The notes beneath the pieces were generated by a model. That model saw only the letters and a list, made by a program, of their open reading frames with translations. It had not been told where the DNA came from and made no database searches. A DNA stretch of 64,000 nucleotides. Origin: Alphaproteobacteria bacterium (lineage in GTDB: Bacteria; Pseudomonadota; Alphaproteobacteria; Micropepsales; Micropepsaceae). The translations under genes were made by a program, and so were the position numbers. The DNA lies in assembly GCA_025924715.1 (NCBI GenBank), contig JAICHV010000011.1, forward strand, positions 23,621 to 87,620, read 5' to 3'. Position 1 is the first letter of the stretch. Every line of letters starts with the position of its first letter. Below, in pieces: positions 42,929 to 50,903 of the stretch.

Positions 42929-43362
42929 CCCCGCTGGCGCGATCATTCCTGGGCATGTTGGCGGTCACGGTGGTCGCCGCCGGGCTGGCGGGGTGGATGG
43001 GGGTAACCTATGGCTTGAATCAAAGGACGCCTGAACTGGACCAGATTCTGCATCACGAGCTGAACCTCACGGCGGAACAGGAGCAGAAGATCGCACCCAT
43101 CGAAAAAGGGTTGATAGCCAATCGTCACCGGTTGCGCGACGCTATGAAACGGGTCAACCGACAACTTGCCGCCGCGCTGATCCACGATCATGCTTATGGG
43201 CCCCGGGAAAAGATTATTGTGGAGGAGTTTCACGGCGCGATGATGGAACTTCAGGAAGATACCTTGAAGCGCCTCATGACCCTCCGAGCGATCCTGGACC
43301 CTGTCCAAGCGCGTCACTTTGACGACATCATCGCCAAGAGCTTGACCGACGCCAAACCGTGA
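42925..43362 (+). CDS. periplasmic metal-sensor-like protein (CnrX/ZraP type)
   Basis: This 145-residue protein has an N-terminal membrane helix (about 8-28) and a wholly helical periplasmic domain with the ordered segments LDQILHHELNLTAEQEQKI, KGLIANRHRLRDAMKRVNR and LKRLMTLRAILDPVQARHF. This pattern resembles CnrX and ZraP/CpxP-type heavy-metal sensors. Potential ligands are H43, H44, E60, H67 and Met/Glu residues, but a CnrX-like His-x3-Met pair in the last helix is not evident. It lies between the CnrY-like and CnrH-like genes with four-base overlaps on both sides. Confidence 0.75.
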   Translation: MTPLARSFLGMLAVTVVAAGLAGWMGVTYGLNQRTPELDQILHHELNLTAEQEQKIAPIEKGLIANRHRLRDAMKRVNRQLAAALIHDHAYGPREKIIVEEFHGAMMELQEDTLKRLMTLRAILDPVQARHFDDIIAKSLTDAKP

Positions 43363-43907
43363 TTCCCAGGCTCGAGATTCCCGCGGCAATCGTGGAACGT
43401 GCTCGGGCGGGCGACCGCGCTGCATTCGGCACGATCGTCGAAAGGACGAAAGGGACTTTGTACGCCTTCATCCGGCGCTCAGTGGGCGACGCCGATGAAG
43501 CCTACGACGTGCTGCAAAACACGTTTCTTTCCGCCTGGCTGGGTTTCGCGAAGTTCGATCCCGGCAGGCCCTTGCTACCCTGGCTTCGCACGATCGCACT
43601 GAACAAATGCCGGGATCATGGCCGCCGCGCTTTGGTAAGAAGGCTTTTCCTGCGGGCAAATGCCGGGGAGCCATCGGTGTCCGGCGCGGACGACAGTGCG
43701 CAGGACAGCCGGCTGGATAGACTCGACCGGGCCATTCCTATGCTACCTGCCGTCTATCGCGAATCCCTGCTCCTCACGGCAATCAACGGGCTCAGCCACG
43801 TCGAAGCCGCGGAAATTCTCAAGACATCGCCCAAGGCGGTGGAAATGCGGGTACGCCGCGCCCGCCAGCGGCTCGCAAAATTTCTTGGTGAAGACACAGA
43901 GGGATAG
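43359..43907 (+). CDS. ECF-family RNA polymerase sigma factor
   Basis: This 182-residue ECF sigma factor starts with a GTG overlapping the sensor stop (GTGA). Region 2 reads DAYDVLQNTFLSAWLGFAKFDPGRPLLPWLRTIALNKCRD; I split it here as DVLQNTFLSAWLGFAKF and PWLRTIALNKCRDHGRR. Region 4 contains LPAVYRESLLLTAINGLSHVEAAEIL and AVEMRVRRARQRL. Domain order is standard. Linked to CnrY- and CnrX-like genes, so it is probably released from its membrane anti-sigma when the periplasmic sensor binds metal or another signal. Confidence 0.94.
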   Translation: MIPRLEIPAAIVERARAGDRAAFGTIVERTKGTLYAFIRRSVGDADEAYDVLQNTFLSAWLGFAKFDPGRPLLPWLRTIALNKCRDHGRRALVRRLFLRANAGEPSVSGADDSAQDSRLDRLDRAIPMLPAVYRESLLLTAINGLSHVEAAEILKTSPKAVEMRVRRARQRLAKFLGEDTEG

Positions 43908-43970
43908 GCCGCCTTTGCGCGTATCTCAGCAAAAGCCCAGCCCACACCAACTCGTGAACAGAAAAAGCCC

Positions 43971-44648
43971 ATGATGTCCCCCCGGCTATCCCGCCGCCTG
44001 ATTCGTCACCACTTGCCGCTGGCGCTGATTTGTTTTGCGAGCACCTGGGCGTTGTGTATCACCCGTCCATATCCTGGGATCGTACCGCGATTGGCCTTTG
44101 GCAGCGCCTATCCCGCGCTGGTTCTTTTATGTCTCGCCCTGCTCTTGGGACCTTGGAAAGTGCTGCTGGGAGAAAGGGTCCAGACCTCGTTTGATTTGCG
44201 CCGCGATATAGGTATCTGGGCAGGCATAATGGGCCTATTCCACACCGGCGTCGGCCAGTTCGTGCACATGGCGGGAAAGTTTTGGCTTTATTACACTTAT
44301 CCCGATTGGCAAGAGAAACATCTTCAACCCTTCAGGCACGATATTTTTGGCTTTTCCAATGATACGGGTCTGATTGCCGCCGTCATTCTGCTGGCACTCC
44401 TTGCCACCTCCAACGACGCCAGTTTGCGCTGGCTGAAGACGCCCGGCTGGAAATCTCTTCAACGCTGGAATTATGCCTGCTTTGCGCTCACCGCAGCGCA
44501 TACCTTTGGATATCAGCTTGGCATTGGCGGCGGACGCGGCTGGTTTTTGGTGCTTAGTGTCTCGTCGGTCACCATCACCGTCCTTCTCCAGTGGATTGGC
44601 TGGCGAAGGCGTATAGGGGTCAAGGGCGCGTTGAGCGCGGCAGAATAG
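43971..44648 (+). CDS. ferric reductase-like transmembrane protein
   Basis: This 225-residue protein has six predicted helices and histidines suited to binding heme: GLFHTGVGQFVHM, ending in a VxTAAHTFGYQLG segment. This matches the ferric-reductase/MsrQ heme-b cytochrome group. It has no flavin or NADPH domain, so it would need a partner reductase. It lies just downstream of the ECF sigma gene and just upstream of a PepSY protein, suggesting a membrane electron-transfer role controlled by that sigma factor. Confidence 0.8.
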   Translation: MMSPRLSRRLIRHHLPLALICFASTWALCITRPYPGIVPRLAFGSAYPALVLLCLALLLGPWKVLLGERVQTSFDLRRDIGIWAGIMGLFHTGVGQFVHMAGKFWLYYTYPDWQEKHLQPFRHDIFGFSNDTGLIAAVILLALLATSNDASLRWLKTPGWKSLQRWNYACFALTAAHTFGYQLGIGGGRGWFLVLSVSSVTITVLLQWIGWRRRIGVKGALSAAE

Positions 44649-44670
44649 CGAAAAGGGCAAGGGGGACGCA

Positions 44671-45795
44671 GTGGCAAGGAAATTCCTGTTTCAAGTGCAT
44701 TTGTGGTCCGGTCTGATTCTTGGGATCGTCTTTGTCGCCATCGGGCTGTCCGGTTCGATCGCGATGTTCTGGCCGGTCTTTCAGGCGCCCCCCGCCGTGC
44801 AAGTGACCGCCGCCGCGGTCCCGGCGCTGGACAAAGCTCTGGCGGCGGCGCGCGCTGCCGTGCCAGTGCCCGCGGATGCCGATACCAGCATCGTCCTGCC
44901 CGCCGCGGCGGACGAGCCTGTGCGCATTCATTTCGGCGCACCGCTTGGCTCCGGCCGGAACTTGCCGATCCCGGATATTGCGGCCGATCCCGCCAGTGGG
45001 CGCGTGCTCGCGATTTACACGCCACAGGCGCCGGCCTGGTTTCGCGCCATCGAAGGCTTTCACAGCCATCTTTCGATGCCCTATGGGCGCTTCTATGAAG
45101 GCTGGCTGGGCGTCATCATGGCGCTGCTGGGGCTGACAGGGCTCTATTTGTGGTGGCCGAAAGCCGGCCAGTGGCGATATGGCTTCATCGTCCGGCGAAA
45201 AGCGAAAGGTCTGCGCTTCCACCGCGAACTGCATGGAGCAGCCGGAATCTGGACTTTGGCGATCTACATGGTGGTGACGGTCACGGGAATCGGCATTTGC
45301 TTTCAGCCCGTCAACCGCGCCGTCATTACCTTTCTGACGGGCGAGACGGGCGCCCCGCGTTATTCCGCGCGCACCCCTGTCGTGGCGGCGCCCGCGAGCG
45401 CCGCGGCCCCTATCGGCCCGGATGCGGCGCTGGCCGCGGCGCGCAAGGTGAGCGAGCGGCCAGTAATGCAATTGCAGATGCCCGGGCGCCCGGGCAAGGC
45501 GATCAGCGCCACCTTCGGTCCCGGCAGCATGGTGCCCGTCTATGTCGATCCTTGGCGCGGCACGGTCATTCCCAATGCCGGCCCTGCGCCGAACAGGGCG
45601 GACAAGGTCCAGGGCATGATGGGACGCCTGCACGAGGCCATCGGACTTGGTTGGATTTATGCGGTGCTGGTCTTCATTTCGGGATTGGTCCCCCTGATCT
45701 TCTTTGTCACCGGCCTCATCATGTGGCTGAAAAAGCGCGAAAGCAGACTGGCGATGAACCAACCGCTTCCCGAAGCAGCGGGCGGCGCGAGGTGA
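44671..45795 (+). CDS. PepSY-associated transmembrane protein (putative ferrisiderophore/metal reductase)
   Basis: The GTG start at 44671 follows a GGGGGACG ribosome site and gives 374 residues. A first helix lies at about 13-33, then a large periplasmic portion and helices at about 145-165, 195-220 and 325-350. PepSY-type features include a histidine in HSHLSMPYGRFYEGWLG and KGLRFHRELHGAAGIW. Such proteins reduce siderophore-bound or periplasmic metals. Adjacent to the ferric-reductase-like gene, it likely completes a metal-reduction module. Confidence 0.82.
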   Translation: MARKFLFQVHLWSGLILGIVFVAIGLSGSIAMFWPVFQAPPAVQVTAAAVPALDKALAAARAAVPVPADADTSIVLPAAADEPVRIHFGAPLGSGRNLPIPDIAADPASGRVLAIYTPQAPAWFRAIEGFHSHLSMPYGRFYEGWLGVIMALLGLTGLYLWWPKAGQWRYGFIVRRKAKGLRFHRELHGAAGIWTLAIYMVVTVTGIGICFQPVNRAVITFLTGETGAPRYSARTPVVAAPASAAAPIGPDAALAAARKVSERPVMQLQMPGRPGKAISATFGPGSMVPVYVDPWRGTVIPNAGPAPNRADKVQGMMGRLHEAIGLGWIYAVLVFISGLVPLIFFVTGLIMWLKKRESRLAMNQPLPEAAGGAR

Positions 45796-45904
45796 CATCA
45801 CGCAATCTTTTGGACACGCTAATTGCGGGCGTTTCCTGCTCCTCTCAGAAGAATTCTGGACAGCATTCAGACGGACGGCACGGCGGGAAGAGTTATCGGC
45901 GGTC

Positions 45905-46093
45905 ATGAAAACGGCAAAGCAGTATCGTGCCCGCGCCGCATTCATGCGCCGATTGGGCGAAGATTTTACCCAAGAAGACCTGCGGGTTTCCTACCTAAAA
46001 TTGGCTGACGATTTTGACGACCTCGCCAGCAGAATGGAGGATGATGACGCAGAAAAGCTTAGTAAAGATGTTCCAGCCGACAACACAACCTAA
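45905..46093 (+). CDS. small helical protein of the YRxRA-type set
   Basis: This 62-residue protein reads KTAKQYRARAAFMRRLGEDF then QEDLRVSYLKLADDFDDLAS. The Y-R-x-R-A start, acidic break and L-K-L-A-x-x-F ending match the small proteins at 25.4 and 25.7 kb. It ends with an acidic Asp/Glu tail. No family is recognised. Confidence 0.5.
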   Translation: MKTAKQYRARAAFMRRLGEDFTQEDLRVSYLKLADDFDDLASRMEDDDAEKLSKDVPADNTT

Positions 46094-46129
46094 ATTCAAC
46101 CGGCGTATCGGGAACTTCGGCGTGGAAGG

Positions 46130-46756
46130 TCATTTATGGACGGTTTCGCCGCGCTCCAGCATCTGGATGAAGCCGGCGATCTTCTTGGCGCGCGTCTCGG
46201 CCTTCTTCACCGCGCCGATACGATAGAGGATGGCATATCGGTTCGCCCCCTTCAGGGTGGCGAAGAAGGCAGCGGCCTTGGGACTTTTCTTCAAAGCGGC
46301 GGCCAAATCGGACGGCACCTGCGCAGCACCCGCCGACGCATAGGCACTGTCCCAACGGCCATCGGCTTTTGCCGTCTCGATCTGGATCAACCCACGCGGC
46401 GCCATGCGGCCTTCGACAAGCAGTTCGGTGGCGCGCGCGCGATTGTTTCGGGACCATTTGCTGCGCGGCTTGCGCGGCGTAAACCGGACCAGCCAGTGAT
46501 GATCGTCATAGCTGTCCAGTTGACCGTCGATCCAGCCATGGCAGAGCGCCGCGTCAATCGCCTCGGCTTTGGAAAGGCTCTTGCGGGGCGCGGTCTTCTT
46601 CGCAAATTTGAGCCAAATCCCCGCCGACTTGGCGCCATTGACCTTCAGCCAGCGCTCAAAGCCGGCGCCGTCCGTGAAGGTTATGACCGGCAGCCCTTGA
46701 TGCACTGTTTGCGCTTTGCCCGTCACAAAACCAGCCTTCGCCCGCCAATGTCGCAT
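46130..46756 (-). CDS. YdeI/OmpD-associated family protein
   Basis: This 208-residue protein includes the YdeI-like motif SAGIWLKFAKKTAPRKSL and EAIDAALCHGWIDGQLDSYDD. HHWLVRFTPRKPRSKWSRNN and a C-terminal domain FFATLKGANRYAILYRIGAVKK follow. Members are small cytoplasmic proteins of poorly defined function, sometimes called bacteriocin-protection proteins. The C-terminal part has helices rich in Lys/Ala. Start near 46756 is open; an internal start is possible because the first residues are basic and non-conserved. Confidence 0.78.
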   Translation of the reverse strand: MRHWRAKAGFVTGKAQTVHQGLPVITFTDGAGFERWLKVNGAKSAGIWLKFAKKTAPRKSLSKAEAIDAALCHGWIDGQLDSYDDHHWLVRFTPRKPRSKWSRNNRARATELLVEGRMAPRGLIQIETAKADGRWDSAYASAGAAQVPSDLAAALKKSPKAAAFFATLKGANRYAILYRIGAVKKAETRAKKIAGFIQMLERGETVHK

Positions 46757-46774
46757 TGGATCACAAACCGGCGT

Positions 46775-47632
46775 TCACTCCGGGCGAGCCCATACGCTTC
46801 TTCCCGTAGCTGGGTCTATCTGATCCCGAGGCACGTTTGCAGTCGCACGGGCCGGTTTTTGGCTTAGGTCGGGCTGGGAAAGATGCGTGCCTTTTGGAAG
46901 CGCGGATTCGCCCGAAGTATCCGGACGGGCCCATATGCTCCTGCCGGTGGCGGGGTCTATCTGGTCGCGCGGCACATCTAGATTCGCGCGAACAGGTTGC
47001 CGCCGTATGTCTTCGCCTCGCTGCGCAACAGATACGGGGTTTCGGGCTCCAAGCGGTTGCCATACCGCCAATGCGATCCCGGCCAGCAACGCGCACAGGC
47101 TCAAATAATATTCAAAAGGAAATCGCGGGATATGGAATACAAACTCGGCTACCGCGCCCAAGCCAAGGACCGCCAGCGCAGTGGCGCCAAAGCGCCGTAA
47201 CGCATTTCGCCGCTGCTTAAGCGCCAAGTCCGTGGCTTTCCCTGTACCGTCCAGCCGATGAGACCTTTCGGGAGACTGTATCGGTGCCCGGTAGATCAGG
47301 CGAGCAATGCCGTAACATGCCGGATGCAGCAGGATCATCCCGGCGAGCAGCAAAAAGCCCTCCATGGGCCGAATCGTGGCAGGCGTATACAGATTGGGGT
47401 GTTGCGCAGCAGCGAGGCGCAGCAGCGCCCGACTTCCATAGGACCAGGCGAGAGTGCTTGCCAGCCATCCGCAATAGGCCGCGATATATCTCGCCGGCGC
47501 CCGCATCGCGAAGGCTCCAACGGTAAGGCCTATCGCCACAATGAATCCGTAGTTTATCCCAAAGAATTGGACGTCGATCACGAGCGCGATGACGGCAAGA
47601 AGCGTGGCGCCAAGAAATTTGATATAATCCAT
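46775..47632 (-). CDS. multi-pass membrane protein with C-terminal VPRDQIDPATGR repeats
   Basis: This 285-residue protein has about five to six hydrophobic helices in residues 1-200: an N-terminal FLGATLLAVIALVIDVQFF, a helix near 88-105, and two in LFVxPRFPFEYYLSLCALLAG. The last 85 residues are soluble and contain two nearly identical units, VPRDQIDPATGRSIWARP and VPRDQIDPATGRSVWARP, separated by about 35 residues. The repeated peptide resembles a short linear interaction motif. Function is unknown. Start near 47632. Confidence 0.7.
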   Translation of the reverse strand: MDYIKFLGATLLAVIALVIDVQFFGINYGFIVAIGLTVGAFAMRAPARYIAAYCGWLASTLAWSYGSRALLRLAAAQHPNLYTPATIRPMEGFLLLAGMILLHPACYGIARLIYRAPIQSPERSHRLDGTGKATDLALKQRRNALRRFGATALAVLGLGAVAEFVFHIPRFPFEYYLSLCALLAGIALAVWQPLGARNPVSVAQRGEDIRRQPVRANLDVPRDQIDPATGRSIWARPDTSGESALPKGTHLSQPDLSQKPARATANVPRDQIDPATGRSVWARPE

Positions 47633-47749
47633 GAACCCCTGCCCCCGCGATGCATGTGGCGCGCCTTATAACATATCCTGAAATCCGCGCGAACGGCTGG
47701 CTCAATTATCCCAGTCTGGTAGATTGGTGGTGAAAGCGGGGGTCATACC

Positions 47750-48241
47750 ATGAGGATATCTGCGGCGGCATTGCTGATAACGGTTTCACTGATCTCCCCA
47801 ACACTTGCCCAGCAGACGGGTCCCACTGCGCAATCCCTGGAAGGCGTCTGGAAAGTCACCAAGGTCGTTCAAGGGGGAGTCGTCAATACCAATCCGCAAC
47901 CCGGTCTGCTGATCTTTACGCGGGGTTATTACAGCACCACAAGGGTGACGGCCCCGGACGCGCGCAAGCAATCGCCGGCACCGAAAGATCCCGCCCACCT
48001 CACGGACGCGGAAAAGATCGCGCTTTATAACGAATGGGCCGGCTACGCGGCTTCCGCCGGGACTTACGAGATCAAGGGCAACATCATCATCAACCACAAT
48101 ATTTTGGCGAAGATGGTCGGGGGCATGACAATCACGGAAGAAGCGCTGATATCAAACTTCGACGGCAACAGCTTTGTTGCCAGCCCCAAGCCCGGCAATC
48201 CCAGCAGCGGCCGGCAAACGACCTATACCCGTCTTCGCTAG
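47750..48241 (+). CDS. exported lipocalin-like protein
   Basis: This 163-residue protein has a signal peptide (about residues 1-20, ending LAQ-Q) and a mature part starting SLEGVWKVTKV, which together with GLLIFTRGYYSTTRV and TYEIKGNIIINHNILAKM match the bacterial lipocalin-like family. Such small beta barrels may bind hydrophobic ligands in the periplasm. It is transcribed divergently from the membrane protein to the left and converges on the PDZ gene. Confidence 0.75.
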   Translation: MRISAAALLITVSLISPTLAQQTGPTAQSLEGVWKVTKVVQGGVVNTNPQPGLLIFTRGYYSTTRVTAPDARKQSPAPKDPAHLTDAEKIALYNEWAGYAASAGTYEIKGNIIINHNILAKMVGGMTITEEALISNFDGNSFVASPKPGNPSSGRQTTYTRLR

Positions 48242-48259
48242 TCCGCCATCGATTAGAAA

Positions 48260-49429
48260 TCAGTTCGTCCGCCCCGGCTCCAGTTTTTCATTGGTGCCGC
48301 CGAGCTGGTGGTAATAGCCCGGACCCTCGGCGCCGTCCTGCCAGAAATCGCGCTTGGGATTGATCAAGTAGTTCAGGCCGTCGGCATCATGGACAAAACC
48401 CAGGCGCAACCGGCTCATATAGGCGCCGGCGTAATCGGCATCGCTGCAGCGTCCCTCCATGCAGCTCGCCGAGATATTGGTGGCGCTCAGCTTTGGCGGA
48501 CGGGGCAGCGCGGCGCCTGGACAACGGATCGAGAGCGCGACGGCGCCGGTCAAAGGCTCGGCCCAGGCGATATCGGCGGCGGGAACGGCGACGATCCAGG
48601 CCATCACCCGCCCCCCATGGACCCGGTACAGCACAAAACCCGCGGCGCCGCGGCTGAGCCCGTAATGAAACAAGGTGACGCCGAAGGGTTGCGGCTGTGA
48701 CGGCGCCGCGGTCGCCGCGCCGAAATTGCGTTTCAGCGAGGCCAAGATCACTTGGCGAGGATCGGCGCCATTCAGCGCGGTGGATTCATACAGGGCGTGC
48801 ATGAAGCCGGATTTGGCGGCGACATGAAACATGCTGTCGTCCGGCGCATGCCCGCGCACTTCCCACAGATCGGGCGCCAGGGCATTGCACTGGCCCTGCC
48901 CCAGACCGACCAGCGCGATCGGCTTGATGGTGGGGCCGCGCAAAATCCGCTTCGACCAGGCGGCATTGGCGGCCATGCCCGGCGGCGGGAAGAATTCCTT
49001 GGCCAGAAGGCGCGGCGGCTTGACCGAAAGCTTGCGCGTCACCGGCGGCGCGGCAACGAAACCCACGCTGACCTGGCGCGGATGGATATCGCCGCTGGTC
49101 TCGTCGAACAAGGTGAGGACGACATGATCGCCGGGATGCTTGGCGGCAATCAGCTCGGAGGCCTCGCGCGCCGAATTCAGCGGGTGGCCATCGACCGCCG
49201 CCACCACTTCGCCGGGCCGCACGCCGGCCCGGTCCGCCGGGCTGTCTTCGATCACGTTCGCAATCAAGGCGCCGCGGCTGGTGAGCAAGGGCGCGCGCGC
49301 GGCCGCCGCCTTGGTCATGGCGGCGAATTGCAATCCGCTGAAACCGCGCGGCTTGGGGGCGGGCCAGACATGATAAGCAACGCCGGCCATGCAGGCGAAC
49401 ACGAACAGGATGGCGGCAATCCGCTTCAT
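48260..49429 (-). CDS. membrane-anchored PDZ-domain protein
   Basis: The ATG at 49429 gives 389 residues. A signal anchor lies at about 5-22. A PDZ domain at about 45-115 has IANVIEDSPADRAGVRPGEVVAAVDG and HPGDHVVLTLFD. The rest is an uncharacterised domain with Ala/Pro-rich portions and several cysteines (e.g. CNALAPDLW, SIRCPGAALP, CMEGRCSDADY). No trypsin-like catalytic triad is seen, so it is not a DegP protease. It could be a periplasmic scaffold. Stop just before 48260. Confidence 0.78.
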   Translation of the reverse strand: MKRIAAILFVFACMAGVAYHVWPAPKPRGFSGLQFAAMTKAAAARAPLLTSRGALIANVIEDSPADRAGVRPGEVVAAVDGHPLNSAREASELIAAKHPGDHVVLTLFDETSGDIHPRQVSVGFVAAPPVTRKLSVKPPRLLAKEFFPPPGMAANAAWSKRILRGPTIKPIALVGLGQGQCNALAPDLWEVRGHAPDDSMFHVAAKSGFMHALYESTALNGADPRQVILASLKRNFGAATAAPSQPQPFGVTLFHYGLSRGAAGFVLYRVHGGRVMAWIVAVPAADIAWAEPLTGAVALSIRCPGAALPRPPKLSATNISASCMEGRCSDADYAGAYMSRLRLGFVHDADGLNYLINPKRDFWQDGAEGPGYYHQLGGTNEKLEPGRTN

Positions 49430-49450
49430 GCCTGTTTCTAGCACAGAAAT

Positions 49451-50392
49451 TTAAAGTCCGGTGGTCTCCGCAAAGCCGAGCATCAGATTGAGGTTTTGCA
49501 CCGCAGCACCGCCGGCGCCTTTGCCCAGATTGTCGAAGGCAGCCACCAGCCTCGCCTGCTGGTCGCCGGCGAAGACATAAATCTTCATGCGGTTGCTGCC
49601 TGCCAGAATTTCGGCATCCAGTACTTTGAGCGCGGCCGCCTCGTCCAGGCTCGCAACCTCGATCAGCGCGCGGCCCCGATAGGCATCGGCCAAAGCGCTT
49701 TGTAATTGCGCCGCGCTGGGGCGGGCCGGCAAGGCCCAGCATTGCAGCGGAATTTCCACCAGCATGCCGCGATGAAAGCGCGCCACATTGGGACTGAACA
49801 GCGGCACATGGGAAAGGCCGGAATGCTTGGTCATCTCCGGCAGATGCTTATGGGCGAGGCCCAGCGCGTAAGAACGCTGCACGGTTTCGACATAATGGGG
49901 GGAATCCGGTTTTTCGAATTCCTCGATCATGCTTTTGCCGCCGCCGGAATAACCCGACACGCCATGCACGGTGATGGGGAAATCGGGCGGCACCAATCCG
50001 GCGCGCACCAGCGGCCGGGCCAGGGCCAGAAAGCCCGTGGCCCAGCAGCCCGGATTGCTCACCCGCTTGGCGCCGGCGATGCGCGCGTCATTGCCCGGTT
50101 CCAGTTCGGCGAAGCCATAGGTCCAGCCCTCAGCCACCCGATGGGCGGTGGAGGCGTCGATCACCCTTGTGGCGGGATTGTCGATCAAGGTAACGGCCTC
50201 GCGCGCCGCCTCGTCCGGCAGGCACAGGATCACCAGATCGGCCTCATTGAGGGCGCGTTTGCGCGCGGTACTATCCTTGCGCTGCGCATCCGAAAGCCGG
50301 ATCAGGCTCAGATCGGGGCGGCCCGCCAGGCGCTCGCGGATCTCCAGCCCGGTGGTTCCCGCGGCCCCGTCTATGAAAATCTTGGCGATCAT
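49451..50392 (-). CDS. argC: N-acetyl-gamma-glutamyl-phosphate reductase (short type)
   Basis: This 313-residue arginine-biosynthesis enzyme reduces N-acetylglutamyl phosphate to the semialdehyde. N-terminal NADP site GAAGTTGLEIRERL at 9-22, catalytic C116 in VSNPGCWATGF, and the YSGGGKSMIEEF signature near 163-174 are present. Length matches the shorter type 2 ArgC (about 310). It lies alone, not with argB or argJ. The start chosen is the ATG at 50392. Confidence 0.95.
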   Translation of the reverse strand: MIAKIFIDGAAGTTGLEIRERLAGRPDLSLIRLSDAQRKDSTARKRALNEADLVILCLPDEAAREAVTLIDNPATRVIDASTAHRVAEGWTYGFAELEPGNDARIAGAKRVSNPGCWATGFLALARPLVRAGLVPPDFPITVHGVSGYSGGGKSMIEEFEKPDSPHYVETVQRSYALGLAHKHLPEMTKHSGLSHVPLFSPNVARFHRGMLVEIPLQCWALPARPSAAQLQSALADAYRGRALIEVASLDEAAALKVLDAEILAGSNRMKIYVFAGDQQARLVAAFDNLGKGAGGAAVQNLNLMLGFAETTGL

Positions 50393-50507
50393 GTGGCCGT
50401 CTTACCCGAAAACCGGGGCCGATAGCTCACAAATGGGCTATGTGCAATATGCATGACTCCCGTATAGAGTGTGGGGCGTGAGGGCTATCAATCGCAAGGA
50501 ATAATTT

Positions 50508-50783
50508 ATGAAAAGCACGACCATCTTCGTTGCCGGCATTCTCCTGGCCGCATCAGCCGGCCTGGCTTTGGCGCAACCTGCTGGCGGCGCGGGCGCCGGC
50601 CGCGGCGGATTTGCCGCTTGTCAGGAGGATATGGCGAAATATTGCGCCGACAAAACCGGACCCGATCGCCGGCAATGCATGCAGGACAATATGAGCAAAT
50701 TGTCGGAAGGCTGCAAAACAGCGCTTCAGTCCTTCCAGGGCCGTGGCCCCGCTCCGGCCCAGGCCCCCGCGGGCGGCCGGTAA
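50508..50783 (+). CDS. small exported cysteine-rich repeat protein
   Basis: This 91-residue protein has an AAGGAATAATT ribosome site and a signal peptide to about residue 22 (ALA-Q). The mature part is Gly/Ala-rich followed by CQEDMAKYCADKTGPDRRQCMQDNMSKLSEGCKTAL; four cysteines spaced as in the cysteine-rich GLG1-type repeats suggest disulfide bonds. It probably acts in the periplasm. A strong rho-independent terminator follows. Confidence 0.75.
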   Translation: MKSTTIFVAGILLAASAGLALAQPAGGAGAGRGGFAACQEDMAKYCADKTGPDRRQCMQDNMSKLSEGCKTALQSFQGRGPAPAQAPAGGR

Positions 50784-50802
50784 TCCTTACCCAGGAATGC
50801 GA

Positions 50803-50831
50803 AAAGGCGGGGCCTCGGCCCCGCCTTTTTT
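50803..50831 (+). terminator. rho-independent terminator
   Basis: AAGGCGGGGC pairs with GCCCCGCCTT across a CTCG-type loop and is followed by TTTTTT. It ends the Cys-rich gene and lies before the glycosyltransferase. Confidence 0.9.
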
Positions 50832-50903
50832 GTTGCCCGCTGCCATCTCGCCTTCCGGCGTCATCCGCGATACTAGAACCAGGGGGTTTTCGATACAGGG
50901 CAA

